Below are positions 1-9,731 of a stretch of DNA of 64,000 nucleotides, piece after piece. The notes beneath the pieces were generated by a model. It searched no databases, was not told the origin of the DNA, and saw only the letters and a list, made by a program, of their open reading frames with translations. Position numbers and translations under genes: made by a program. The stretch comes from Herbaspirillum chlorophenolicum. Its GTDB lineage: Bacteria; Pseudomonadota; Gammaproteobacteria; Burkholderiales; Burkholderiaceae_D. The stretch lies in contig NZ_LFLT01000005.1 of NCBI RefSeq assembly GCF_001189955.1, positions 1 to 64,000 of the forward strand, given 5' to 3'. Positions within the stretch are counted from its first letter, which is position 1, and the number at the start of each line of letters is the position of its first letter.

Positions 1-209
1 GGGGCCTGGAAAAGTACCTAATACGCTCTAAGACTACCGGCTGAGCAATATGAGATGCTGAAACCGAAACCGCGCGGCATGGCCGGGCGGCACATAAAAC
101 ATCGTTAGTTTAGCTGCTGGCGGGGCCTTCTGCAGGAAGCAGCGGCTGGAGGTGCTGGCGTTTTGATGCTGGTGCGGCGCGTTCCTGCGGCGCCGCCATG
201 CAAGTGGAG
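1..209. other. Edge region without a recognised gene
   Basis: I see no recognisable gene here. On the minus strand a 29-codon reading frame (199 down to 110, ATG to TAA, rich in Ala, Pro and Gln) begins 10 bases after the stop of the DUF3579 gene, but it has no ribosome binding site and resembles no family I know. A second minus-strand frame of about 22 codons follows it. The upstream neighbour suggests the region is simply the trailing end of a transcript. Confidence 0.3.
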
Positions 210-563
210 TTATCCGCCCTGCTTGTCGCGCGAGGGGGGATCTGGCAAGACACAGGCGTCGAGCACCTGCAGGTCATTGTCCTTGGCGAAGTTGACGACG
301 AAGTGGTAGGCCAGCGGGTCGAGATCGCGCAGCGCCTGGTTGACCGCCACGGAACGGATGCCGTTGATCATCGTCGGCAATACGTAGGGAGAATATTTCA
401 GGTGGGCATTACGTCCGCCCGAACCTTCAGGGCGGAAACACGACATCACGCCGCACAGCCGTTCCGCCCAGTCGCTGGGACGAAACTGCCTGCCATCCGA
501 GGTTTGCCCGAGAATGATGAATTCTTGTGCCGGCGCGTTGGAGGGTTTGATGGGATCAGCCAT
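210..563 (-). CDS. DUF3579 domain-containing protein
   Basis: A 117-residue soluble protein of the DUF3579 family, which is found mainly in Betaproteobacteria and has no established function. The family pattern is visible as GQTSDGRQFRPSDWAERL near residue 19, followed by the Cys-containing stretch GVMSCFRPEG and a C-terminal half ending in a Pro-rich tail. I chose the ATG at 563 because AGAAG lies a few bases upstream. A longer frame to 647 adds only an Arg-rich segment without family resemblance. There are no signal peptide or membrane segments. The neighbours (a CobD-like gene and a CoA pyrophosphatase on the same strand) give no functional hint. Family assignment is fairly sure; role unknown. 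Confidence 0.8.
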   Translation of the reverse strand: MADPIKPSNAPAQEFIILGQTSDGRQFRPSDWAERLCGVMSCFRPEGSGGRNAHLKYSPYVLPTMINGIRSVAVNQALRDLDPLAYHFVVNFAKDNDLQVLDACVLPDPPSRDKQGG

Positions 564-870
564 ACGTGCAGTTCTTCTAAAGCGCTTGCAACCGAATGCC
601 CTTGTCCTGTTGGGACTGGAGCCCTGATTTCCGAGGTGCCTTCGCAATTGATGCGTGGGTGCCTACGGCTCTATGTATTATATCTTATAGAAGACTTGGG
701 TTCTACCGGTCTTCTGCCCTGCTGGCCTCCCCGCCCCCCCCTGCTGCTTGCTGCCGTTCCTATTGCCAGGCTGCAGTTTTGTCAAACTTGCATCCGATGC
801 TTTCCAGCAAGTTTTCGTACCTTTCATGCACAGAACCGGAAGTATACCGGGATGCGCATTTTCACGTTCC
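564..870. other. Intergenic leader/promoter region of the DUF3579 gene
   Basis: No gene is supported in this gap. On the minus strand a TATAAT hexamer lies at 682-677, about 115 bases upstream of the DUF3579 start, but I find no convincing -35 hexamer at normal spacing. The plus strand carries a C-rich tract around 729-740. Confidence 0.3.
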
Positions 871-877
871 AAAAACT

Positions 878-897
878 AAGCGGGCCTGAGCCCGCTT
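878..897 (-). terminator. Rho-independent terminator after the CobD/CbiB-like gene
   Basis: Perfect 8-bp stem AAGCGGGC / GCCCGCTT with a 4-base loop. Read on the minus strand it is followed within three bases by a run of five T. It lies about 20 bases past the stop of the gene ending at 917. Confidence 0.7.
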
Positions 898-916
898 GGT
901 TGTCTATCCGATGGCG

Positions 917-1876
917 TCACCCCATCCACACCGCTACCGACAGCAGCAGCAGCAGGAACATCCAGAGCAGCAAAGCGCGCCATACCAGGCCTACCGTACT
1001 TTGCAGCGTGCGCGGGGACGGCGTATCGCCGGGCAGGCCATCGGTTTCTTCCGGCAAGGTGTCGACCGTGGCGGCATCGACCGGCAGGATGATGCCGGCT
1101 GCGGTTTCCTTGGGGGTACCGAAACGCACGCCCATCGCACCGCCGCCTGCGGCCAGAATGATGCCGGCCGCCTCATCATCCCAACGGCTGGCGAAATTGC
1201 GCCAGGCGTAGATCGCGTCCTCGAAGTTGCCTACTACCGCAAACGCGGCCGCGGTCATGCGCGCCGGAATCCAGTCGATCCAATAGAAGGCGCGCGCGGC
1301 AAAACGGCCGAAAGCCTCGTATTTCATATGATCGGGCTCATTCCAGGCGCGCGACAGGTATTCGGAAACACGGTACATCACTGCCAGCGCAGGGCCGGCC
1401 GGCATCAGGAACCAGAAGAACACGCCGAACACATGGCGATGCGTAGTGATCAGCGCGCGTTCGGAGGCAATGCGCGAGATTTCGCTCACGTCCATGCCGG
1501 CGGTGTCTTGCTTGGTCCATTCGGCCAGCAGTGCGCGCGCCGTCATTTCATCGCCGCTGTTCAAGGCCAGCTGGATCGAGGTGAAGTAATGGCTGTAGTG
1601 CCGAAATCCCAGCGTCAGGTAGACAATCAGCACGTTCCAGGCGAAAGCGGCAATCGGGCTGATGTGCACGCACAGCCAGTAGATGAGCGCGGCAGGAATG
1701 GTCAATGCGCCGACCATCACCGCCCAGCCTAGCCGGCCATGGTGCGCGTGGCCGGCATTGAACCAGCCCTCTATGCTGCCGGCGAAAGATTTGATCGATG
1801 CATAAATCGGATTATCCGCACGCAGTGGTTTGAGTTGTTCGATTAACAGCGCAAAGAGAATGGAGAGAAATGTCAT
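917..1876 (-). CDS. CobD/CbiB (AmpE-like) family membrane protein
   Basis: A 319-residue multi-span membrane protein of the CobD/CbiB family. Classical CobD/CbiB attaches aminopropanol to cobyric acid in cobalamin synthesis, and the related AmpE is a membrane sensor-like protein. No other cobalamin gene is in view, so this short betaproteobacterial version may not make B12. The N-terminus (FLSILFALLIEQLKPLR) is the conserved first helix; further hydrophobic segments appear near residues 52-75, 77-95 and 150-170. The last helix, LLLWMFLLLLLSVAV, ends two residues before the stop. The middle carries the family-typical stretch RAFYWIDWIPARMTAAAFAV. Two starts are possible, TTG at 1879 and ATG at 1876; the ATG is preferred, with AAGG about 8 bases upstream. 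Family sure, function open. Confidence 0.75.
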   Translation of the reverse strand: MTFLSILFALLIEQLKPLRADNPIYASIKSFAGSIEGWFNAGHAHHGRLGWAVMVGALTIPAALIYWLCVHISPIAAFAWNVLIVYLTLGFRHYSHYFTSIQLALNSGDEMTARALLAEWTKQDTAGMDVSEISRIASERALITTHRHVFGVFFWFLMPAGPALAVMYRVSEYLSRAWNEPDHMKYEAFGRFAARAFYWIDWIPARMTAAAFAVVGNFEDAIYAWRNFASRWDDEAAGIILAAGGGAMGVRFGTPKETAAGIILPVDAATVDTLPEETDGLPGDTPSPRTLQSTVGLVWRALLLWMFLLLLLSVAVWMG

Positions 1877-1991
1877 CAAGCAGCCTTATGGATCCCTATA
1901 GGCCATACGATAGCGCAGTGCATGATGGGAATCAAACAATTGATTCACTGGCGGGATTGAATGCATGGCAAGCGCTGCCTGCGCCCATGCT

Positions 1992-2663
1992 TCAACTGCG
2001 CAGAAAATGGAAGAGATTGCGCAGCATGCCGGCCGTGGCACCCCAGATGAAATAGCGCTGGTAAGGCATGGTATAGAAGCTGCGGCGGCCCACCGGCTGC
2101 GGCAAGTCCACCGAGCGGCGCTGGTGGTTGAGGCCATCCATCAGGAACGCCAGCGGCACCTCGAAGATCTCGTCCACCTCGCGCGGGTCGGCGACGGTAT
2201 CGAACGGCGGCTGGATCAAGCCGGCAACGGGGGTGACGCGATAGCCGGTGCCGGTAAGGTAATCCGGCAAGGAACCGATCACTTCGACATGGCTGCGCGG
2301 CAGGCCGATTTCCTCTTCGGTCTCGCGCAGCGCGGTCTCGATGGCCGAACTGTCGTAGTCTTCACGCCGCCCGCCCGGAAAACTGATCTGGCCGGCGTGG
2401 TCCTTCAGGTCGGCAGTGCGTTGGGTAAACAGTACGGTCAGGCCTTCCGGGCGCAACACGATGGGAATCAGCACCGAAGCCAGTCGAAAACGCCCCTTGG
2501 CGTCGGCCAGGCGGGCCAATTGGTCGCCGCTGTGCTCCGGCTCCCAACGCGGCGGATCGGCGAAGCGCCGGCGCAACCAGTCGGCGTTCAGGCGCGCCAT
2601 CTCCAGCGCGTGCTCGCCGGCGATGGCATCGACTGGAAGAGTGACTGGATCGAAACTGGCCAC
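1992..2663 (-). CDS. CoA pyrophosphatase (Nudix hydrolase, NudL-like)
   Basis: A 223-residue Nudix hydrolase predicted to split coenzyme A and acyl-CoAs into 3',5'-ADP and (acyl-)phosphopantetheine. The Nudix box is complete around residues 96-120, from the GG of FPGGRRED through RETEEEIGL with the metal-binding glutamates. Just before it, LFTQRTADLKDHAGQISFPG matches the extra signature that marks CoA-specific Nudix enzymes. The protein is soluble and of usual length for the family. It lies between the CobD-like gene and the end of the ribosomal operon on the same strand, separated from the latter by a terminator, so it probably has its own promoter in 2664-2708. Confidence 0.88.
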   Translation of the reverse strand: MASFDPVTLPVDAIAGEHALEMARLNADWLRRRFADPPRWEPEHSGDQLARLADAKGRFRLASVLIPIVLRPEGLTVLFTQRTADLKDHAGQISFPGGRREDYDSSAIETALRETEEEIGLPRSHVEVIGSLPDYLTGTGYRVTPVAGLIQPPFDTVADPREVDEIFEVPLAFLMDGLNHQRRSVDLPQPVGRRSFYTMPYQRYFIWGATAGMLRNLFHFLRS

Positions 2664-2708
2664 GATATGATCGGCTTAGTGTTGGAAACTCAGAATCGGG
2701 CGGAAATG

Positions 2709-2737
2709 AAAAAGGGGCGTCGCGAGACACCCCTTTT
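2709..2737 (-). terminator. Terminator of the rpsP-rimM-trmD-rplS operon
   Basis: Inverted repeat with arms AAAAGGGG and CCCCTTTT plus an inner GTC/GAC stem around a four-base loop. On the minus strand it ends in a run of T. It starts 25 bases after the rplS stop, so it closes the ribosomal operon. Confidence 0.8.
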
Positions 2738-2761
2738 CCTGATGCATCAGCATGCCGGAGA

Positions 2762-3139
2762 TTACTCTGCAGCCTTTGCAGCGCGGCTTGGCAGCTTTTC
2801 CTTGATACGAGCCGACTTGCCCGAACGCTCACGCAGATAGTACAGCTTGGCGCGGCGGACATCGCCACGACGCTTGACTTCGATCGAAGCGATCAGCGGC
2901 GAGTACAACTGGAAAGTACGCTCCACGCCTTCACCGGACGAAATCTTGCGGACGATGAAGTTGGAATTCAGACCACGGTTGCGGCGCGAAATCACGACGC
3001 CTTCGTAGGCCTGGGCGCGCTTGCGGGTGCCTTCAACCACGTTGACGCTCACGATGACGGTGTCGCCGGGTGCGAAGTCGGGGATGTTCTTGGCGAGACG
3101 CGCGATCTCTTCTTGCTCGAGTTGCTGGATCAGATCCAT
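2762..3139 (-). CDS. rplS: 50S ribosomal protein L19
   Basis: A 125-residue L19, a component of the large subunit at the 30S-50S interface. Family landmarks are the N-terminal [12 protein letters not shown], the central [26 protein letters not shown], and the C-terminal [19 protein letters not shown] followed by a short Lys/Ala tail. It is the last gene of the rpsP-rimM-trmD-rplS cluster, 210 bases after trmD; that gap is longer than the others and could hold a processing site. An AGGAG lies 5 bases before the ATG at 3139. The terminator at 2709-2737 follows. Confidence 0.97.
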   Translation of the reverse strand: MDLIQQLEQEEIARLAKNIPDFAPGDTVIVSVNVVEGTRKRAQAYEGVVISRRNRGLNSNFIVRKISSGEGVERTFQLYSPLIASIEVKRRGDVRRAKLYYLRERSGKSARIKEKLPSRAAKAAE

Positions 3140-3349
3140 TTTTTGCTCCTGTAACCATCTTGCTGGCGCCCGGCGCCTTGCGGCATACCTTGTTGCCCAG
3201 TAGAGGATGGGGTTTCAATTACAGCGACGAAAAACCGCTGCACGTTGTTGCATGTTGCAGCCCTTTGCAGCAAAGCTGCCGGTACTGCCACATCTGCTAC
3301 TTCTTTACGCGATGCCTCGTATTGCTGCGGCATCGGCACGGCCTGCATC

Positions 3350-4099
3350 TTACTGCAAACCGCTCAAAAACTTTTCATCGGCACGGCTCAGCAAGCCATT
3401 TTCGCGCGCCCTGGCAATCAGGTCGGGGCGCTTGGCCTGGGTCGCCTCCAGCGCCCGCTGGCGACGCCATTTCTGGATCTCGGCGTGGTGGCCACCGAGC
3501 AGAATGGCAGGCACCGCCTCGCCTTCATACTCTTCCGGCCGCGTATAGTGCGGACAGTCGAGCAAGCCGTTGACGAAACTGTCTTCCACCGCCGACGCGC
3601 CATCGTTGAGGGCGCCTGGCAGCAGGCGGATCACCGCATCCATCAGCGCCATCGCCGGCAGCTCGCCGCCGGAGAGGACAAAATCGCCGATGCTGATCTC
3701 TTCATCCACATGCTTGTCGAGCAAGCGCTGGTCGATCGCTTCATAGCGTCCGCACAGCAGCACCACACCTGCATCCTGCGACAGCCTGACCACACGTTCA
3801 TGTGTGAGCGGCGCGCCTTGCGGCGACAGGTAAACCACGCGCGGCGCAACCAGGCCCAAGTCCTGCTGGCGCTGTTTGGCAGCACCAATAGCTGTCTGCA
3901 GCGGCTTGGCCAACATCACCATCCCGGGACCGCCGCCGTAAGGACGGTCATCCACGGTACGATGGTTATCGGTGGTGAAGTCGCGTGGATTCCACAGCGA
4001 CAAATCCCAGCGTTTCTGCTCCAGCGCCCGGCGGGTAATGCCCGACTGCGTCAGCGCCGCGAACATCTCGGGAAACAGAGTGACGACATCGAACTGCAT
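3350..4099 (-). CDS. trmD: tRNA (guanine-37-N1)-methyltransferase TrmD
   Basis: A 249-residue TrmD that uses S-adenosylmethionine to make m1G37 in tRNAs reading CNN codons, which prevents +1 frameshifting. The SPOUT trefoil-knot motifs are visible: [25 protein letters not shown], and [14 protein letters not shown], where the cofactor is bound. The start [13 protein letters not shown] at 4099 is the usual TrmD N-terminus. A longer frame upstream to 4240 overlaps rimM and has no family similarity. The gene lies between rimM and rplS as in most proteobacteria. Confidence 0.97.
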   Translation of the reverse strand: MQFDVVTLFPEMFAALTQSGITRRALEQKRWDLSLWNPRDFTTDNHRTVDDRPYGGGPGMVMLAKPLQTAIGAAKQRQQDLGLVAPRVVYLSPQGAPLTHERVVRLSQDAGVVLLCGRYEAIDQRLLDKHVDEEISIGDFVLSGGELPAMALMDAVIRLLPGALNDGASAVEDSFVNGLLDCPHYTRPEEYEGEAVPAILLGGHHAEIQKWRRQRALEATQAKRPDLIARARENGLLSRADEKFLSGLQ

Positions 4100-4166
4100 C
4101 ACGCCTCCATTTCCATAAAACCTTGTTTGATATCGGCGAGGCCGGAAATGAAAAAACTGACCGCAG

Positions 4167-4745
4167 TCAGTAGTCCAGTCCCCAGTCGACGATAATCTTC
4201 TTTTCTGCTTGCTGCACTGTCTTGACGAACTGGCCGACAAACGGAATCAGCAACTCAGGTGCGCCAGCCGGCTTCCCTTTGGCGTCCTGTTCAGCTTCCT
4301 GCACCGGCATTGCCACGCGCAGGATGGGATGGGCGCCGTTGTCCATCATGTCGGCCACCACACCCAGCTGTTCGCCCTGCAGGTTTTCCACAGAGGCGCC
4401 GATCAGGTCGACCCAGTAGAACTCATCGTCATCCAGCGCAGGAAAGTGCTTGCGGGAGATATAGACCGCATTGCCCTTGAGTGCTTCCGCAGCATTGCGA
4501 TCCGCCACGCCGGTCAGGCGGGCGACGACATCGCCGCTATGCCCCTTGGACTGCATGACTTCGATATCCTGCTTCGGCAGGCCGGACTTCTCCAGCCACC
4601 ATGTTTTCGCATTCAGCAAAGCATCTGCTTCGGCCGAATACGGGCGCACGCGAATCCAGCCCTGAATGCCATAAGCTCCCGTCACATGGCCGACGGTCAC
4701 GAGATCGCCGGGTGCTTCGATGCCTGCCTGGACTGGATTATTCAC
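4167..4745 (-). CDS. rimM: Ribosome maturation factor RimM
   Basis: A 192-residue RimM, which binds S19 and helps mature the 16S rRNA 3' domain of the 30S subunit. The N-terminal RimM domain shows [22 protein letters not shown]. The C-terminal PRC-barrel shows [23 protein letters not shown] and the family-typical ending [11 protein letters not shown]. It has a short Gln/Lys/Ala insert (about residues 148-162) before the last strand. It sits second in the operon, 67 bases after rpsP. Confidence 0.96.
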   Translation of the reverse strand: MNNPVQAGIEAPGDLVTVGHVTGAYGIQGWIRVRPYSAEADALLNAKTWWLEKSGLPKQDIEVMQSKGHSGDVVARLTGVADRNAAEALKGNAVYISRKHFPALDDDEFYWVDLIGASVENLQGEQLGVVADMMDNGAHPILRVAMPVQEAEQDAKGKPAGAPELLIPFVGQFVKTVQQAEKKIIVDWGLDY

Positions 4746-4812
4746 TGATACGCCACATCTGGCCTGCTTCCATGCGCCGCAACGGGCGCGAAAACAGGCC
4801 GGACAAACTTAA

Positions 4813-5067
4813 TTAAGCAGCAGCCTTCTTGCCAGCGTCGGCAACCAGACGAGCAACGGTCGGCGACAGTTGTGCGCCAACGCCTTGCCAGTGGGCCAGA
4901 CGGTCTGCAGCGATACGCACGATTTCTTCCTTGCCCGATGCAACCGGGTTGTAGAAGCCGATACGTTCGATGAAACGGCCATCGCGGCGATTGCGCGAAT
5001 CAGTTGCAACGATGTTGTAGAAGGGGCGCTTCTTGGCGCCGCCACGAGCTAAACGAATAACGACCAT
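4813..5067 (-). CDS. rpsP: 30S ribosomal protein S16
   Basis: An 84-residue S16, a small-subunit assembly protein. It starts [20 protein letters not shown], the conserved N-terminus, and contains [15 protein letters not shown]. An upstream in-frame extension to 5124 is ignored because it reads back through the promoter. It is the first gene of the operon rpsP-rimM-trmD-rplS. Confidence 0.97.
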   Translation of the reverse strand: MVVIRLARGGAKKRPFYNIVATDSRNRRDGRFIERIGFYNPVASGKEEIVRIAADRLAHWQGVGAQLSPTVARLVADAGKKAAA

Positions 5068-5106
5068 AATGGTTCCAGTAAGAATACGGACACGGAAAAG
5101 CCGCAA

Positions 5107-5136
5107 ATTATAACGGACTTCCACACCTCACGGCAA
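5107..5136 (-). promoter_or_regulatory. Sigma70 promoter of the rpsP operon
   Basis: On the minus strand TTGCCG (5136-5131), an 18-base spacer and TATAAT (5112-5107). The predicted transcript would start near 5100 and give a leader of about 33 bases before the rpsP ATG. The rest of the 5068-5369 gap holds no gene I can support. Confidence 0.7.
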
Positions 5137-5369
5137 CCTGATTACCGCTTTTGTGTGCTTAACCAACGCAGAAAGGTCGCAAAAACCACCGATTCTGACG
5201 CCAAATTACATCACGGCAAGGGCCACACAAGCTCATCCTGCCCTCACTGATATCAAAACAGCAAGAGACGCTCGGCCATTTCCCGCAAGTAAGATGTACG
5301 CGCCGATCAGCTATACTTGCCCGATACCCTTACGACAACATCGCCGCCGGCCACGACGCCACGGACACA

Positions 5370-5804
5370 ATGAGACAAGGCATGAGCAACCCAACCACGC
5401 ACAAGAACAAAACCCTGGCCACCCTGATCGCCGCCGTGCTGGGCGGCATCGGACTCCACCGCTTTTACCTCTATGGCATACGCGACCGCTTCGGCTGGCT
5501 GCACGTGCTCTCGGTTCCGCTCTCGCTGGCGCTGATGGCCGCCAATCCGCAGGCGCCGCAATTATTCACCGCCCTGCCCTTTGTACTGTCCATCCTGTGC
5601 GGCTGCCTGGAGGCGCTGATAATCGGCCTAACCCCCGACGACAAATGGGATCTCAGGCATAACCCCGCCAGCGGCCGGCAATCGGAATCGCACTGGATCC
5701 TGGCCGTGATCATCATCTTGACAGTAGGCTTGGGTGCCATGGGGCTGATTGCCTTGATTGCGCGCAGCTTCGACCTGCTCTTCACCGGCGGCGCGTTCGG
5801 CTGA
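5370..5804 (+). CDS. TM2-domain membrane protein
   Basis: A 144-residue integral membrane protein. The first half has the TM2 motif: a Lys-rich start, KNKTLATLIAAVLGGIGLHR followed by FYLYG, and a second helix around residues 43-60. Two more hydrophobic segments follow, near 66-85 and 108-136. TM2 proteins are widespread and of unclear function. A second in-frame ATG at 5382 gives a protein starting MSNPTTHKNK; neither start has an ideally spaced ribosome binding site. The gene is on the plus strand, divergent from rpsP and convergent with the acyl-CoA dehydrogenase gene. Confidence 0.75.
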   Translation: MRQGMSNPTTHKNKTLATLIAAVLGGIGLHRFYLYGIRDRFGWLHVLSVPLSLALMAANPQAPQLFTALPFVLSILCGCLEALIIGLTPDDKWDLRHNPASGRQSESHWILAVIIILTVGLGAMGLIALIARSFDLLFTGGAFG

Positions 5805-5824
5805 CCACCGGCCGGCACGAAAGC

Positions 5825-5864
5825 AAAAGCCCGGGAGGCCTGCAGCGGCCTTCCGGGCTTTTTT
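5825..5864. terminator. Bidirectional terminator between TM2 gene and acyl-CoA dehydrogenase gene
   Basis: Stem AAAAGCCCGG..GGCC paired with GGCC..CCGGGCTTTT around a six-base loop, ending in TTTTTT on the plus strand and AAAA (T on the minus strand) on the other side. It lies between two convergent genes and can serve both. Confidence 0.85.
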
Positions 5865-5870
5865 GCTTCT

Positions 5871-5882
5871 CCCCCCCCCCCC
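5871..5882. repeat. Homopolymer tract of 12 C
   Basis: Twelve consecutive C residues right after the shared terminator and 20 bases before the stop of the acyl-CoA dehydrogenase gene. It is intergenic, so a length change would not shift a reading frame. It could vary in length or be a sequencing weak point. Confidence 0.9.
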
Positions 5883-5901
5883 GCAGGAAGGTGGGGATCG
5901 G

Positions 5902-7686
5902 TCAGAACTGATCTTCGGTCAGCGCCAGCACCGATTGCGCGCCATCGACGATGGCAGTCCGATAAGCCAGCGCTTGCGGCAGGATCTGGTCGGCAAAGAA
6001 GCGTGCGGTCGCCAGCTTGGCTTCGTAGAACTTGGCGTCGCCTTCGCCTGCCTTCAGCTTGTCTGCGGAAATGGCTGCAGCGCGCGCCATCTGCCAGCCT
6101 CCCAGCACCACGCCGGCCATCTTCAGGTAGGTGACGCTGCCGGCGAAGACCGACTTGATGTCGCCCTTGATGTTGCCCACCACGTAATCGACCACTTCTT
6201 CCAGCGCACCGGCCGCCTCGTTCAGGCGCAGGCCGATGGATTTCAACTCGGCATCGCCCTCCAGCCCGGCGGCAGTCTTGCGCACCTGGGCGATGATGCC
6301 TTTGGCGACCGCGCCACCATCGCGCGCGGTCTTGCGGCCGACCAGGTCGTTGGCCTGGATCGCAGTGGTGCCTTCATAGATCGACAGGATGCGCGCGTCG
6401 CGGTAGTACTGCGCGGCGCCGGTCTCTTCGATGAAGCCCATGCCGCCGTGCACCTGCACACCGGTTGAAGTGACATCGATCGCCAGCTCGGTCGACCAGC
6501 CCTTGACGACGGGCACCAGGTATTCATAGAAAGCCTGGTTGGCCTTGCGCGTCGCCTCATCCGGATGGAAGTGCGCCGCGTCCGAAGTGGCGGCGGCAAC
6601 ATAAGCCAGCGCACGCGCGCCCTCGATCTGCGCGCGCATCGACATCAGCATGCGGCGCACGTCCGGCTGGTGGATGATGGTGACTGCACCAGCAGAGCCG
6701 GCCAGGTCACGCGACTGCACGCGATCCTTGGCGTAAGCGACGGCCTTCTGGTATGCGCGCTCGGACACCGCCAGTCCCTGGATGCCGACTGCGAAGCGCG
6801 CCGCGTTCATCATGATGAACATATATTCGAGGCCACGGTTCTCCTCGCCCACCAGCGTGCCGATGGCGCCGCCATGGTCGCCGAATTGCAGCACCGCGGT
6901 CGGGCTGGCCTTGATGCCAAGCTTGTGTTCGATCGATACGCAATGCACGTCGTTGCGCTCGCCCAGCGAACCATCGGCCTTGACCAGGAACTTGGGCACG
7001 ACGAACAGCGAAATGCCTTTGACGCCCTCCGGTGCGTTCGGCGTGCGCGCCAGCACCAGATGCACGATGTTCTCCGCCATATCGTGCTCACCATAGGTGA
7101 TGAAGATCTTGGTACCGGACAACTTGAAGGTGCCATCGCCCTGCGGCACCGCGCGCGTGCGCACCAGCGCCAGGTCGGAACCGGCCTGCGGCTCGGTCAG
7201 GTTCATGGTGCCGGTCCACTTGCCGGAAATGAAGTTGGCGATGAAGGTGTCCTGCTGCTCCTTGGTACCGGCGGTCATCAGCGCCTCGATGGTGCCATCG
7301 GTCAGCAACGGGCACAGCGCGAAGGACAGGTTGGCCGAGTTCAGCATCTCGATGCAGGGAGTCGCCAGCAACTTGGGCAAACCCTGGCCGCCGAATTCGA
7401 CCGGATGCTGCACGCCCTGCCAGCCGGCGGTGCCAAACTGCCGGAAAGCCTCCTTGAAACCGGCGCTGGTAGTCACGCTGCCATCGGCCCAGGAGCTTGG
7501 CTGCTGGTCGCCGGAATGGTTCAGAGGCGCCACCACTTCGCTGCAGAACTTGGCGTTTTCTTCCAGGATGGCCTCGGCCGTCTCCGGCGTAGCATCTTCG
7601 CAGCCCGGCATGGCATTGACCTCGGCCAGCCCAGCCAGCTCGTTCATGACGAACAACATATCCTTCAATGGCGCGGTGTAACTCAT
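5902..7686 (-). CDS. Acyl-CoA dehydrogenase (DmdC/AidB-like long form)
   Basis: A 594-residue FAD acyl-CoA dehydrogenase of the longer type that carries an extra C-terminal helical domain. It oxidises an acyl-CoA to the enoyl-CoA and hands electrons to electron transfer flavoprotein. Visible features: the FAD/substrate segment MNLTEPQAGSDL, the YGEHDMAENIVHLVLA region, and RDARILSIYEGTTAIQ, where the glutamate acts as catalytic base. The start MSYTAPLKDM at 7686 has a strong AGGAGG seven bases upstream. It is the third gene after etfB and etfA on the same strand, so the dehydrogenase and its electron acceptor are made together. Fatty, branched or sulfur-containing substrates are possible; I cannot tell which. 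Confidence 0.9.
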   Translation of the reverse strand: MSYTAPLKDMLFVMNELAGLAEVNAMPGCEDATPETAEAILEENAKFCSEVVAPLNHSGDQQPSSWADGSVTTSAGFKEAFRQFGTAGWQGVQHPVEFGGQGLPKLLATPCIEMLNSANLSFALCPLLTDGTIEALMTAGTKEQQDTFIANFISGKWTGTMNLTEPQAGSDLALVRTRAVPQGDGTFKLSGTKIFITYGEHDMAENIVHLVLARTPNAPEGVKGISLFVVPKFLVKADGSLGERNDVHCVSIEHKLGIKASPTAVLQFGDHGGAIGTLVGEENRGLEYMFIMMNAARFAVGIQGLAVSERAYQKAVAYAKDRVQSRDLAGSAGAVTIIHQPDVRRMLMSMRAQIEGARALAYVAAATSDAAHFHPDEATRKANQAFYEYLVPVVKGWSTELAIDVTSTGVQVHGGMGFIEETGAAQYYRDARILSIYEGTTAIQANDLVGRKTARDGGAVAKGIIAQVRKTAAGLEGDAELKSIGLRLNEAAGALEEVVDYVVGNIKGDIKSVFAGSVTYLKMAGVVLGGWQMARAAAISADKLKAGEGDAKFYEAKLATARFFADQILPQALAYRTAIVDGAQSVLALTEDQF

Positions 7687-7773
7687 CTCCAACCTCCTCT
7701 TAGGAACGATCTGCCGTCGTTCCTTGCTTGCGAAAAAATGCCTCCGACGGCAAAGCGACGCCGGATGGAAATA

Positions 7774-7791
7774 CCCCGGCGAAAGCCGGGG
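7774..7791. repeat. REP-like palindrome between acd and etfA
   Basis: Perfect inverted repeat CCCCGGC-GAAA-GCCGGGG in the gap inside the etfBA-dehydrogenase operon. Related palindromes occur in several other intergenic gaps of this window. Confidence 0.6.
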
Positions 7792-7818
7792 CAAAAACTG
7801 CGGTGGATACTGCCTGGA

Positions 7819-8748
<930 letters not shown>

Positions 8749-8761
8749 GTTCATTACCCTC

Positions 8762-9517
8762 TTAGATAACTTTGGCTTCGTTCTTCAGCTTGGCCACCAG
8801 CGTGGCCACGTCCGGCACCTTCACCCCGGCGCTGCGCTTGGCGGGCTCGGCGACCTTCAGCGTCTTCACGCGCGGCGCCACGTCCACACCCAGCTCATCG
8901 GGCTTGACGACATCCAGTTGCTTCTTCTTGGCCTTCATGATGTTGGGCAGCGTCACATAACGCGGCTCGTTCAGGCGCAGGTCGGTGGTGATGATAGCCG
9001 GCAGGGTCAGGACCAGGGTTTCCAGGCCGCCGTCCACTTCACGGGTCACCGTCACCTTGCCGTCTTCCAGCACGACCTTGGATGCAAAGGTGGCTTGCGG
9101 CCAGCCCAGCAAGGCGGCCAGCATCTGGCCGGTCTGGTTGCAGTCGTCGTCAATGGCCTGCTTGCCCAGGATGATCAGTTGCGGCTGTTCCTTCTCGGCC
9201 AGCGCCTTGAGGATCTTGGCCACGGCCAGCGGCTGCAGTTCCACGTCCGCGCCGACTTCAGCCAGGATGCCCCGGTCAGCGCCAATGGCCATCGCGGTGC
9301 GCAGGGTTTCCTGGCATTGCGTCACGCCGGCCGACACTGCGATCACCTCGGTGACCTTGCCGCCTTCTTTGAGGCGCACCGCTTCTTCCACCGCGATTTC
9401 GTCAAACGGGTTCATCGACATCTTGACGTTCGCAATGTCCACGCCGGTGCCGTCGCTCTTGACGCGCACTTTCACGTTGTAATCCACTACGCGCTTTACG
9501 GGTACTAATACTTTCAT
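8762..9517 (-). CDS. etfB: Electron transfer flavoprotein beta subunit
   Basis: A 251-residue ETF beta chain, the AMP-binding partner of EtfA. It starts [19 protein letters not shown] and contains [20 protein letters not shown], the conserved signature [19 protein letters not shown], and [20 protein letters not shown]. It is the first gene of the operon etfB-etfA-acyl-CoA dehydrogenase. A promoter and a LiuR-like palindrome lie just upstream (see 9541-9596). Confidence 0.96.
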   Translation of the reverse strand: MKVLVPVKRVVDYNVKVRVKSDGTGVDIANVKMSMNPFDEIAVEEAVRLKEGGKVTEVIAVSAGVTQCQETLRTAMAIGADRGILAEVGADVELQPLAVAKILKALAEKEQPQLIILGKQAIDDDCNQTGQMLAALLGWPQATFASKVVLEDGKVTVTREVDGGLETLVLTLPAIITTDLRLNEPRYVTLPNIMKAKKKQLDVVKPDELGVDVAPRVKTLKVAEPAKRSAGVKVPDVATLVAKLKNEAKVI

Positions 9518-9540
9518 CGCATGGCCCTTGAAAAATCAAA

Positions 9541-9556
9541 TTGACGTAAACGTAAA
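9541..9556. promoter_or_regulatory. Candidate LiuR-type (MerR family) operator
   Basis: TTGACGTAAACGTAAA, whose reverse complement is TTTACGTTTACGTCAA. This resembles the operator I remember for LiuR, the MerR-family repressor of branched-chain amino acid and acyl-CoA catabolism in beta- and gammaproteobacteria. It lies 24 bases upstream of the etfB start and just downstream of the predicted transcription start, where bound protein would block transcription. No liuR gene is in the window. Confidence 0.55.
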
Positions 9557-9566
9557 CTTTTGCCGA

Positions 9567-9596
9567 ATTATAAAAGCAAAACGAAGCAGCCACCAA
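9567..9596 (-). promoter_or_regulatory. Sigma70 promoter of the etfB operon
   Basis: On the minus strand TTGGTG (9596-9591), an 18-base spacer and a perfect TATAAT (9572-9567). Predicted start near 9560, about 43 bases before etfB. The surrounding 9540-9660 stretch is clearly AT-richer than the neighbouring genes. Confidence 0.6.
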
Positions 9597-9731
9597 AATT
9601 TAGCACGATCGTTCTTTTTAATATTCGAAGCATACACATTAATTTCTTGGAACGAAAGAGGAATTGCCGCCGCAAACAAAAAAACTTCAAGAAGAATGCG
9701 GCTGCCCGGACTTCAGCAATGGCGACGTATC

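Noticed and set aside
198-1211. A 337-codon plus-strand frame at the left end
   Set aside because: Overlaps the DUF3579 gene and the terminator and C-terminal part of the CobD-like gene antisense; no recognisable domain.
917-1876. Naming the CobD/CbiB-family protein as a true cobalamin synthesis enzyme
   Set aside because: No other cob genes are in the window and the betaproteobacterial short form may have another role, so no gene symbol is given.
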